Notes under the pieces: model-generated
What the model saw: only the letters and a program-made list of their open reading frames with translations
What the model was told of the DNA's origin: nothing
Databases searched by the model: none
Shown here: positions 1-9,956 of the stretch, piece after piece
Layout of the letters: each line of letters starts with the position of its first letter
Position numbering within the stretch: the first letter of the stretch is position 1
Translations under genes and position numbers: made by a program
Assembly (NCBI GenBank): GCA_015680685.1
Contig: MNCI01006837.1
Coordinates: 962,520 to 1,026,519, forward strand
Reading direction: 5' to 3'
Length of the DNA: 64,000 bases
Origin: Gnetum montanum
Lineage: Eukaryota; Streptophyta; Gnetopsida; Gnetales; Gnetaceae

Positions 1-1556
1 GGGGCTCCTATTTGAAATTTTTAGGGATCTTCAACTCTCCCTAATCCATTTCACTTTTTGTGTAAGAGAGTTGGCAATAGAGTTGCTCCATTTCATCCAT
101 GTTTTTGATATAAGCATTGGTGAGGCTCTCAGATGGGTCCATGTACATAGTGGATGTAACTTGGTACTATGTTATCAGCCATTGGGTATTCTTTTGTTTG
201 TGGCTACTATATATAGGCACTTTTGTATTACTACTATTTTAGTACACTGATTGCATGCTTGGAATGATGTATTTTTGATCATTCATAATTTTTGCATGCA
301 ATGGCACCTTATGTCATTTTATGCAATCCATGGAACCCTTATCTTCTTGATTTTGTCAAAAACATTCTCCTTTGAAATTTCCAAGAATAGGTCTTAGATC
401 CCCATATTGGCATTGATTGTACTAAGCCATGTCCTTTTCATAATGACTGGGAAGTCCACCTTACAATTTTCCACATGAATCATAAGAAAATTAGTAGGAT
501 AAGATCACCCATAGATGATGGTTACAATGTCCTTCACTAGCCCTAGATGGATAGTGATGGAGTGATCTACCAACTCAAGTTTGATGTTAGTCTTCTTCAA
601 AGGAGGCAAGTTCCAAGCCTTACATATTTTTTTGGAAATCAAGTTGACTCAAGAAATTGAATCCAAGAGAGCCTTGCATGGTTCATTCCCTACAATATTT
701 AAGTAAATGAGTGGAATTTTAGGATCAAATCATTTCTTTGAAAGGTAGCCAACCTTTATTTAATTCATGACTGCATGGGTTAACATGAAAGTGTGGATCT
801 GGGGAGATTTTTTCTTTGAAGGTGGCTTGGTGGTATTTTTAGAGGTAGATGTAGTAGGATTAGTAGTCATGAGTGTTTACAAGGATTTCATGGAACTATT
901 GGTTCTGAAGAATGACCCCTTAGGAAGCTTTGGTTTAGGACCACTAGGATGGATATCTGACTATAGATTTACCACCCTTGTGGCATTTCTTTGCTATGGC
1001 TATGTAGGGATTTCACCCTGCATGAATGGAGTAGGTGGAAAGGGTGTAGTTGGTTGTGGTGGAGGACTTGACAAGTGTTGTAAAGGTAGAAAGGAAAAGG
1101 AAACTTCCCTCTTGGACAAGGTGCTCTATAGTATTCTAGAGGGTAGTAGTGATAAGGGAAGAAGGAGAGGCTAGGGGAGTCACATGGGGATACAAGCTAC
1201 TGGACATAATATCCATAAGGATTGGGTTGCCTATAGGGATACTATTTTCATGATGGTGGCATCCTCCATGTTTGTGGGTGTTTCCACTACTGATACTACT
1301 CATGAGGTTGTAGAGGCACTCCACTTGGATAATACATTTGTTGGTGGAACTACTACTTGTAGTTGCCTTGTGGATAGGGAAACTACCTAGGTGTTTTTCC
1401 TTTTGCAAATTTGGAATTTAATGCACATAGTCCAGGTTCCTATAAATGTGATAGCACTAGGAAAAATTCCTTATGATGTTCATATTGAAAAATTTCATAA
1501 TCATCATCATCTATTTCTAAATCTGTAACCTCTTCTACTATTGTACCTTTACCCTT
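1..1556 (-). mobile_element. Element F, left part: Athila-like gag 3' end and protease region
   Basis: This is the downstream (gag C-terminus to protease) part of a minus-strand Athila-like Ty3/gypsy element. Its gag start and 5' LTR lie at 30509-33366, beyond the inserted element D. The sequence is clearly homologous, block for block, to 40060-41460 of element C. It contains the spacer after protease (about 1-560), the protease core (about 560-760), a Ser/His/Pro-rich linker (about 1130-1410) and a decayed zinc-knuckle region (about 1465-1500). It ends at the D insertion: the next F bases, at 30509, pick up the homology to C at about 41465. The element continues off the left edge of the window, so RT and integrase are not visible. 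Confidence 0.85.
560..1556 (-). pseudogene. Decayed gag-protease of element F
   Basis: On the minus strand, translation gives the same series of blocks as the protease regions of B and C. The segment around 650-680 corresponds to the LLDSG active site, but here the Gly codon reads Ile (LLDSIS followed by a stop), so the aspartic-protease triad is lost. The linker at 1136-1408 is rich in Ser, Thr and His, as in the other copies. The zinc-knuckle counterpart near 1480 has lost its cysteines. Stops and frameshifts make this a dead copy. The assignment rests on homology to the better preserved copies inside this window and is firm. The exact ends are approximate. Confidence 0.8.
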
Positions 1557-1897
1557 TGAAACACCACCAAGAAAACACATGTTTTGACCTTCTTGACATT
1601 GTAATTTTCATCCCATGAAACCCAAGGCTAAAAATTTCATTGTAAAATGTGAAAATTGTAATCCATGAGATGAAATTTCACATACCTTAACTTTTGGGGG
1701 TTGAGAAAATGCCTCATAAGTGATCATAGCCTCAATCCCCAAGTGAAAAAAGTCATATCATGCTTATATTTAGGCTTGGGGGCAAGGGAGGCAAAAATGC
1801 CTTTTGGACTACCAAAATTGACATTTTCATGGGTTTTTTGGGGGTATAACCTTTGCTACATTGGAGTCACCTATGCTCAGCATTTGAGGTTTAACTC

Positions 1898-2097
1898 TTG
1901 AAGCCTCAGCATGGCTCCTACATGCTCAACATTGGTCTAGCAATCCTAGCATTGCTCTAGTAGCTCTAGTGTGATACTAGCAACCTTAGCATGGCTCCTG
2001 TAGTCTTAGCTTGGGTGTCATACCCCAGCATGGTTTCTATAAGCCCAACATTACTCTTGGAAGGCCAACATGAATGGAAGAAGCCAACGTGGGCAAA
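1898..2097 (+). repeat. Minisatellite of about 20-bp units in the D LTR
   Basis: About ten imperfect copies follow each other at a spacing of 19-22 bp, each built around AGCATGGCTCC or AACATTGCTC followed by a few variable bases ending in A or G. The same array is present in the 3' LTR (about 29440-29640), so it predates insertion. The AGCATGG core also recurs in the 188-bp array at 15880-17302. Confidence 0.75.
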
Positions 2098-2267
2098 AAT
2101 CCCATTTACTATTTCTAGTAACTAGAATGGTTTTAGTATCTTGGGGTTATCAAAACTTACTGTACATGGAAACCATGCTAGATTTAGACACCTGCCACAC
2201 CTACACGTAGCATTAAGCTATCAACAATTAGGCAGAAATTTGTAGCCTAAATTATGACCATGAAACC

Positions 2268-2275
2268 TATATAAA
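2268..2275 (+). promoter_or_regulatory. TATA box of D 5' LTR
   Basis: TATATAAA follows GAAACC and precedes TCAAGCTTGTACACC. The same element is kept in the 3' LTR at 29817-29824, between otherwise diverged bases. This supports it as the LTR core promoter. Confidence 0.6.
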
Positions 2276-2950
2276 TCAAGCTTGTACACCATGAAAAGGT
2301 TTCACTTTTTGGCATTTAAGAGCTTTGAAAAATCAACATAGAAACAAGGATTTTGAAGATTTTCTAGTGTGGAACCTACAACCATTGTTGGCATTTTTTA
2401 AACCTTGAGATTGTGTGCGATTTTGTGGTAATGTTGAACAACTTGGGCATTAAGAATCCTAGCATGGATCTTCCTTGTGGCCCAAAACCCCCACACATCT
2501 TGCCCCCCTAAACCACCAATGCTATAGATCTGCTATAGGAAACAACAAGGTGTTGTAGTTTTGGAAGTTGTGAAGCATTTGGATTGTGGATTTGACTATG
2601 AAATCCAAGGCTACAAGCTTCAATAGACTTCAAACCCTAGCAAAGTGACCCCTTTGCACTTCCTAGGCACCATTCTAAACTTTCTTTATTTTGTTATAAT
2701 AAAGTTCATAGTTTCATTTGTTGTGCAAGTTAGAGAAGATTTATTTTACTTTGTGCATTTATTTTAAATGAAATCTACATTACATTTTATTTGTATTAAC
2801 CCTTTTTACACTCTGTAGGTCCCTGGGTGATCAGCAAGACCATTTAGGGCACCTTGGATCCTATTTTTTAGAGGCCCTTAGGATCAAAGGTTAAAGCTAT
2901 TTCACCTAGGATCTTTAGTTTTTTAGCAATCAAATTTTCTAGTCACCATA

Positions 2951-2975
2951 GTTTTCTAGCGCAAAAGAAGAACCT
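2951..2975 (+). other. Primer-binding-site remnant of D
   Basis: Directly after the 5' LTR comes TTTTCTAGCGCAAAAGAAG. Element E has a related string (ACTAGAAGGAGGGCC preceded by TCTTTCAAGC) directly inside its 5' LTR on the minus strand. The two decayed copies look like versions of one primer site. The tRNA cannot be named with confidence from these remnants. Confidence 0.5.
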
Positions 2976-3850
2976 CTACCAAAGTTCTACGTTCAATTCC
3001 ATTTGCCACTATAACAATGCTATCTACAAGTGTAAAAAATTGCATTTACAACCAAATATCATCAAAATTTAACAACATTTTTTCTACAAGAAGTATCATT
3101 ATTTCCATCCATGCCCTACTATCAAAACCTAGCATGGAGGTTGTAGGTGATATGGGTTTTGAGAAAATTTTCACAAAATTTGTTGGATATTTCAAGGTCA
3201 ATGTTGGTGTTTTGCAAAAATCTTACCCCTTTTGTTGTGAAAATTTTCTAGCAAGACCAGCATTGGTGATTCTATCACCCAAAACCTTATATCCCTTTGT
3301 TGCAAAAAATTTTCTTGTAAGGCCAACATTGGTGTCCCACCCAAAACCTTACACCCCTTGCTATGAAAATTTCACAGCATGGCCAATGTTGGCATTTTTC
3401 TAAGATCAAAGAAACTTTTAAAAAAAAATTAACAAAATTTTCACCTAAACTTTCAATAGTGACAATCAATCCTTCCAAGGGGATACACCTCCAACACTGT
3501 GAAGAAAAGTGTGAGATTATGTATCTTACCCCCCTTCTTCGCACATTTCCAACTCTAGCATGGGTATTGCTAGCAAGCTTAGTGTGGTGGAGGTTTGACA
3601 TAAAAATTCTTATATTTTTGTGAGTAAAAGGTATACCCCCTTTCACTACAACTTGCTTTGTATTTTACAACTATATTGTACAATAGTTTGATAGTTATAC
3701 CCCCTTTTACATTTTAAAAATTCCATATGCTAGAATTTTCATTTTATTAGTTAATTAAAAATTTTATTAGGCTAGCTTCAAATATTATCAATATGTCATT
3801 TAGCTAATCAATCATCTTGCCATTCAACTTCATTGATATAGCATCTAGCC
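2976..3850 (+). other. D leader, non-coding, with a tandem repeat of about 67 bp
   Basis: No convincing coding frame. About three diverged copies of a unit of roughly 65-70 bp lie at about 3195-3400, each with a CACCCAAAACCTTA-like block, then CCCTTTGTTG, AAAATTTTC and GCCAACATTGG. Short ORFs here, on both strands, run through the repeats and look accidental. The rest is AT-rich with no recognised signal. Confidence 0.6.
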
Positions 3851-6322
3851 AATAGGCCGTAAGTGTTTATGATGCCAAAGACCTCACTATAGTTGAGTGT
3901 AGGCAATTATTTAGGCTTAGAGGAAAAAGCTCAAAATTTTCAATGATAAATGAAGATCATTACCACTAAGTTTGTGTCAAAATTCAAGCTATCATGCTAA
4001 TTTCAAGAATGTAAGTAAAGAAAAAACAAGAGTATGAACTCATCCACCATGATGGGAAGGAATACATACCTTCCCCATACGATAAAATACCTTTGAACGA
4101 AACCTGCGCATGCATCCTTTCTCAATTAATTGAGATGGATGAAGAGTATATGAAGGCTAGCTCAAATGAGCAATAGAAGAAAGAAGATGAGTTTGGGGAT
4201 GAATCAAAACATGAGAATATCATGTGTTTGGGCAGTCGGGGGGGAGGGGGTAGGGGTGTGTGGAGGGTGTGGGGCACTCTTCCAACAATCAACTACCAAA
4301 GCTACCATGCCCACCTCAACCCCCTCTGCCTCTTCCATAAGACAAGTCCCTCAGCCCTCGCCTCCTTCTTATCCAATCATGTTTGGGCCAATGCATGTTA
4401 TAGCGACACACCAAACATAACCAGTGTCACAAGTGATACCATTCTCCATCACCATGCCTTTTTCCACGTAATCAAGGTCTACATGGTCATCACTGGTGGT
4501 TGTGACCACCATTTCCTCTTTTTCCATAGATATGGGGCCCATAGTGGGACCTCAAGTAACCTAAGGATCACATACCCTTTTTTTAACCTTGTGCCCCCAA
4601 ATACCAACACAAACTTCTTTTTGTTATTTAGTCCACCTACAACAATGGTTGTCCAACTCCTCCCCTCAGTGCCACAACTAATCATGAGGCCATAGGCCTT
4701 CCAACTTATACCCCAACCTTTTGTGCAAACCCCACAACCCATGGGGGTACCTCAAGAAGTGGATCAAGCCTTATATATGATCCAAGACCTAACAGAAGAC
4801 TTACAAAGGCTTAAGGATTCCACATCCTAGACCGTCAAACTAATGGATTTCTACAAGGATGATTCTATTAGTCCTATGATCCCACAACTAAATCTTCCTC
4901 CAAGTGTCAGCATACCTCAGTTTACCAAATATAATGATGAGGGTAATCCTAACTCATACCTTATAACCTTGCACTTTGAGTGCTTGCCACTACAAGCTTG
5001 GCCACACATAATAATGTAGATTTCCCCTATGTATCTTACATGGAAGGCTCTATCTTTGTATCATGCCTTAATGAGAGGATCCATATCTTCACTAGAAGAC
5101 CTTATTTCATAGTTCATTAACCATTTCAAGTACAACTTGAAACCAAACACAACCCTTTACCAACTAATGAAGGTCAAGCAAGGATCCCTTGAGCTAGTGC
5201 AAAAGTTCATACCAAGATAGAACACTTTACTTAATGAGATACTAGAACCAACAACGAAGACTCACCTTCTAGTTATATTCAAGAGTGTGGTTAATGACTT
5301 TATCAAGTTAAAATTGTACTACTTAGATCCATGGTCACTTAGTTAGGCTTTTTCTCAAACTAAGAACATAGAGGATGCTACAAAAGTTAGCCATGACACT
5401 GCCTATGTAACATTCAAAAATCAACATGTGCAAAAGGATAAGGAGAGGTAGACAAAACAACATAGTGGTGGCCACTGTGGCAAAGGAGAGCAAGACAACC
5501 AACTAGGGGCCAAGAACAAACCAACCAAAGGCCCCTACTAACAATAAACAACCCTCAACATCTGGGTCTTTTCATCAACCACTACTAGGCCTAAGTTCGA
5601 ACAAAAAGACTAGTCAAAGTATACTAGGTTACCATTAAGGGCATAAGAACTTCTTGACCAACTATTATAGAGTGGAAGAATGTAGTATAAGAAAATAATA
5701 GAAAATGTTGGTAAGAGGCATGAGGGACTACGTGAGAGAGCTAAAGATCCCACTCACACAACCAAATATGATCCTCTAGTGCATAAATACTTTGAACTTA
5801 ACCATTTTTTCCACTATCATCAGCTGCCAGGTCATGATACCAACTTTTGTCTAGCACTAAATGATGACCTACAAAAGATGATAGGTAAGGGTGAATTGGT
5901 GCTTAATACCTCCAACCTAGTTAGGCCATAGAATTAGTTGATGCACATCTATAAGGACCCATTGAATGCTAACAATAGCTCATATATCATAGTAGTGTTC
6001 AATGTCAATAATGATCTAAGGCTCATGAGAGAACCATTTATGACTTGAGCACCTCCTTGCAATGAAAAAGGCCCTTCAACTTTCACTAGTTCAAGGACCC
6101 CCTTTATTGTAAGGATACCATCACTAGCATCCCCCAAGGAACGTTTTGTAATCAGAGTGTCCCTTCCATTTCAACTAAGTTAACCCATACAACTAAACAA
6201 TCTTCTATGGTAGCTAATGCAATGACTTCTTCTTCTCAACCAACTAAGGATAGTAACAAGTCCTTGACCAAACAATATAAAAACCTTGTGCAAAAGCAAA
6301 AAAAAAAAGATAATAAGCAAGC
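3851..6322 (+). pseudogene. gag of element D (Tat-like), decayed
   Basis: Coding character begins near 3900 and is clear from about 4028, where one frame reads through some 50 residues including YELIHHDGKEYIPSPYDK. A Pro/Ser/Thr-rich stretch follows (about 4290-4740). The retrotransposon capsid region lies at about 4740-5450, recognisable by the helical, Leu-rich pattern around PPSVSIPQFTKYNDEGNP. A zinc motif near 5790-5860 reads HYHQLPGHDTNFC. In the Tat family this motif starts with Cys, but here that position is Phe, so metal binding is probably lost. Gag would form the virus-like particle and bind RNA. Many stops and several frameshifts are present. Solo LTR 1 interrupts the 3' end at 6328, and the frame resumes near 7155. 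Confidence 0.8.
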
Positions 6323-6327
6323 TAGGG
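6323..6327 (+). repeat. Target-site duplication TAGGG, left copy
   Basis: TAGGG at 6323-6327 is repeated exactly at 7150-7154, flanking solo LTR 1. Perfect 5-bp duplication. Confidence 0.9.
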
Positions 6328-7149
6328 TGGTGAACCGCGATATCACGTACATGATATCACGTATGCGATATCATGTACGTGTTATCACATCCACCATGTA
6401 ATATCGCATCTTGCCTCATCTTCTATAAATAAGAGGTGGCGCCCTTGGTTCCCATAGAATTAGATTTAGACCCTTAGCTAGATTCTTGTAGTTTTTTCAT
6501 TCTAGAGTTAGAATTATTTTTGTGTGCCCGCAGTAGGAGTCATAGAGTGAACAAATCTTTATTTGAGCAATTTGTACCTGAGCACAATTTTTTGTACAAC
6601 AATAAAGAAGAACTTTATGATAAACCTTACAACTTACAGATTAAGCTAATTAGTAATTAATTATTGTTTAATGCTTTCCTAGTTAATTAATATCTCTCTC
6701 AACCTTCAACCTCCTTAGTTAAATACACTCAGTATGACCGCTTCGAGCATGCGTGTAGCACTTGGTAACCCAGTAACGATTAATGTTTGGTAATCCCAAT
6801 AGTGTTGCACCGGTTTAGGATGTGTATGGCAAGTGGGAATAGATACTGGTGTTAGGAACATTTAGAAACTAGTTAATGAATAGTTAATGTAAGTTAGCCA
6901 CTTAGTTCTCTCTCCCTCTCCTTTATTAGTAGAAGACATAAAAAATACAAAATCTATAAAAATCATATGCCTCAAGCTTACTTAACCATACAACTGTGAC
7001 AATACAAGTAAGTTTGGGAAGACAACGATTGATTAACTCTGAGTGTTCCATTAAGGCGCATACGCACTTAGTCCTTGGAGTTCAACAGGATCGTGCGTGA
7101 AACACTCGTATTTGTATGGTTGAGTGTAGGGGTACCTCACCACTCATCA
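6328..7149 (+). repeat. Solo LTR 1 (Athila-like family) inside D gag
   Basis: The copy starts TGGTGAACCGCGATATC and ends CTCACCACTCATCA. It carries the same marks as the LTRs of B and C: a GATATC-palindrome zone, TATAAATA at 6424-6431, an AATAAA near 6600, and the terminal block ATGGTTGAGTGTAGGGG. No internal retrotransposon sequence or second LTR is attached, and both sides are D sequence with a perfect TAGGG duplication. It is therefore a solo LTR left by recombination between the two LTRs of a former full element. Confidence 0.92.
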
Positions 7150-7154
7150 TAGGG

Positions 7155-7973
7155 CATGGAAGGAAGTAGGCCCACTAAAGCCCACTCCCATTTCATCCAT
7201 GTTCATGAACTCTACTACCCAGGTTGGTTCAACCAATAAACCATGGGAGGAGCCCAAGCCCCAAGGGAGTGGGAAAGAGGTTAAGCCACAACAACTAAAA
7301 CATAAAGTTCACATTTTGGGATGCATGAAGGAAGTTTAAAAAACATGAATGAAAATTTCACAACCAACAAAAAGAACTTTCTCAATGTGATGGAATAGGT
7401 CAAATAGTCGGTAAAGCAAAAGAACACAACCCTTAGCTTGTATGATGTTGTTATGAATTTTGTTGCACATTGCGAAGCATTAGTTAAGATGTTGACTTTC
7501 ATTCTTATTAGTAAGAACATCCCCACTAGTGAAGAATCCATTCATGCAGTGATGGTACCATCTTCACCTAGGGAAGAGACAAAGTCAACATGACTATATT
7601 TTTGCGATAGTAAAATCAAGACCAATTGCCAAGATAGTGAGGTAACCAAGGATCCTCTTTTCATAACAATAATGTTAGGACAATATAATGTACATAGAGT
7701 GCATGTAGATGATGGAGTAGTAATTAATGTAATACCCTATACCATCGTTGAGCATTTAGAGCTAATAAAAGACATACAACACATGTTTACATCAGCTCAT
7801 AAATCCTTTAGTGGATCTTGGATTACCATGAAAGGCACTATCTCTTTAGACTTTGTGGTAGGGAAGTAATTCCCCACAATGGTCAACTTCTTGGTGGTGG
7901 AGAAAACACCAAGATTCAACCTTATCTTGGGGAGGCCTTGGCTAGATTAGTTTTGAGTTGTGTCCTTGCCCAT
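7155..7973 (+). pseudogene. Protease of element D, first part
   Basis: One frame from about 7180, with stops, leads into a protease domain. The open segment 7672-7869 holds HRVHVDDGVVINVIPY. This corresponds to the flap-preceding active site of retropepsins, where D-[ST]-G is usual; here it is D-D-G, and element E has D-D-C at the same place. Downstream, GRPWL (about 7930) is the usual LTR-retrotransposon protease C-terminal landmark. The enzyme would cleave the gag-pol polyprotein. Solo LTR 2 splits the domain just after GRPWL at 7974, and the reading resumes after 8824. Confidence 0.75.
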
Positions 7974-8824
7974 TGATGAGTCATGAATTGTTGGTTGTGA
8001 TATTGCACCTATGATATCATGTACGCGATATCACGTACACAATATCACAGCCTAGATGCGATATCATGTACGTGATATCGCAACCTGTCTCTTGATCTAT
8101 AAATAAGAGGTAGGCAGATTTGGTAAGGGGGGTTTTTTAGTTTTAGTATTAAGGTAGGAACATTTTTTCAGTTTTTCCTCTCAACCCTTTCTCCCAGTGC
8201 ATGCTCGCAGTGTGATGATTGTAATTGTACAACATTCTTATTTGAGTGTGACGTACTTGGACACACACATGATCAGCCATAAAGATCGAGATTACTTCAT
8301 CATTGCAGCATCCACTTAGCTTAATTATTTAATTTTTATTGTTATTTATTACTTTCTTAGTTAATATCTCTCTACCCTTATCTCCTAGTAACGCAGAATG
8401 AGTACAACTTAATCATGAGCATTTAAGTGTGACTACTTGGTAACCTAGTAGCGTACCTAGGCCATGCGCTTGGTAATCCTAGTGGTAGTCATGCACGAGG
8501 TCCAAGATGTATACGGATGATTAAGGAACAGATGCTCATCACACTTAGGCTAGTTTAGATTCTCTCTCATCCTCTCTCCTAGCTTAGTTATTACTTCCCA
8601 TCATACCCAGGAGTAGCATTAGTGTAGAAACACATCATACACCTCACTTTGGACTAAACCATACGTGAAAAAGCTAATACTAGTCCAAGTGGGAAGATAG
8701 CGAACTGTGATCTACGAGTAACTGTCTAGATACCACAACTAGTCCATCTCTGGAGTTTGATCAGATCGTGCATGAAGCGCTCGTATTCATATGGTTGAGT
8801 GTAGGGGTACCTCGCCACTCATCA
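7974..8824 (+). repeat. Solo LTR 2 (Athila-like family) inside D protease
   Basis: Starts TGATGAGTCATG and ends CTCGCCACTCATCA, with the GATATC zone (7995-8090), TATAAATAAGAGG near 8100 and the standard terminal block. The flanking 5-mers are cccat and ccaat, a duplication with one mismatch. D protease sequence flanks both sides. Its U5 carries a variant block (TTGGTAACCTAGTAGCG, then TTGGTAATCC) shared with the 51200 LTR rather than with B, so it is a different subfamily from solo LTR 1. Confidence 0.88.
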
Positions 8825-9110
8825 CCAATCCACCAAGAAATTCACCTACCTTACAAGGGAGGTGAAATAATCATTCATAGTGATAGCATGGTCTCCCTAG
8901 TAGTCAACAATGTTGACATAGAGCAAGGGTCCAAAGTGGAGTTTTAGGAAGAAACTCCTAGCCATGAAGTCAAGAAGCCCAATGAAGTAGAAGAGGCCAA
9001 AACCAATGATGATGGACCTTGGGATACACTATGGGAAGAGGTCCCCTTCAACATCAATAATGAAGAAGATGGGGAATACATGCTTGTGAAAAATAGATAG
9101 TATACATTTC
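8825..9110 (+). pseudogene. Protease of element D, C-terminal part
   Basis: After solo LTR 2 the interrupted frame continues: HSDSMVSLVVNNVDIEQG lies near 8877-8930, followed by an acidic segment (EEVPFNINNEEDGEYM, about 9035-9085) and stop codons near 9100. This matches the end of the gag-protease polyprotein in Tat-like elements, where an acidic tail follows GRPWL. In Ogre-type elements an intron separates this point from RT; here a spacer of many kilobases follows. Confidence 0.65.
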
Positions 9111-9956
9111 ATAATCTCTCAAAGATTAGGAAAATTTGCACAAATGATGTGCACCCCTAATCTGCTTGTCCTATGTACTTATAGCCATGTAGCCGTTTTT
9201 ACTTACAACCTTGAAGCCTAGTTTACTTGTTACCTGTATGCACTATTTTATTTTACTTTATGTTAAATTACTATTTACATGTAGCCTAAAGTTAACTCTT
9301 GTTCACATTTTTACTTATAAGGTTTTTTTTCTTTTATCATGTTAAATACAAAAAGGTCATGAAAACTTTAAAACTAGAAAAATCCATAAAAATTTTAAAA
9401 AAACACAAAACAGACAAAAAATATTTTTTCCTTTGCAAAAATAAAAAAATGAGAGGGCCCACCATGGCCTAAAACTAGTGAAAACACATGGCCTGCTATG
9501 GTCTTCAACTGGCAAGAAATCCATGGCTTACCATGGCCTTAAATTGGCAAATCTTATGGCCTACCATGGTCTAAAACTAGCAAATCCTATGGTCTGCCAT
9601 GACCTTAAACTAGCATAACATCATAACCTATTTTCATTTTAGTCTACAACTTTATTTCCTAGCTAGCCATGTGAGTTAGCCAACACATCCTTATACCATA
9701 ATTGCAATGTAAAACCATGTAACATGAATAAAACCATAATGCTAAAATGATATAGCCGAAACCAAAACTTAAGGATAATAATTAAAATGTCTAAAGCATG
9801 ATAACCATAGCCACATGGTGTGGCAAAAGTTTAAATAATAAAATCATAAAAACAATAAAACCGTCCATGAATCAAGTCATTGTCTAACACTAGCCATAAC
9901 AACATCAAATTCAAATATCATGAGTAAGAATAACTAAAAATAGACAACTGGTGGTG
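9111..9956 (+). other. D spacer, left part, with short tandem repeats
   Basis: AT-rich and non-coding. Between about 9455 and 9625 a unit of about 40 bp repeats four times: CATGGCCTACCATGGTCT, then AAAACTAGCAAATC with variations. A related block in the same orientation lies at about 24290-24385, on the far side of the spacer. The remainder shows no recognised signal. Confidence 0.6.

Larger units (their letters stand above)
1557..2950 (+). repeat. 5' LTR of element D
   Basis: Starts TGAAACACCACC and matches 29089-30508 along its whole length, with many substitutions. The last bases read ATA where the 3' copy reads ACA, which fits a decayed CA terminus. A TATATAAA box lies at 2268-2275 and an AATAAA signal at 2698-2703, so U3 is about 740 bp. 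The LTR contains a minisatellite of about 20-bp units (1900-2095). The right boundary is set by comparison with the 3' LTR and by the primer-site remnant that follows. Confidence 0.88.

Noticed and set aside
3017-3646. ORFs of 86-128 codons on both strands in the D leader
   Set aside because: They read through the 67-bp tandem repeat in both directions; no similarity to gag or a known extra ORF.
4222-4742. 157-codon plus and 87-codon minus ORFs in D gag
   Set aside because: The gag frame, traced through the capsid and zinc motifs, is a different one; these are accidental long frames in a Pro-rich, low-stop region.
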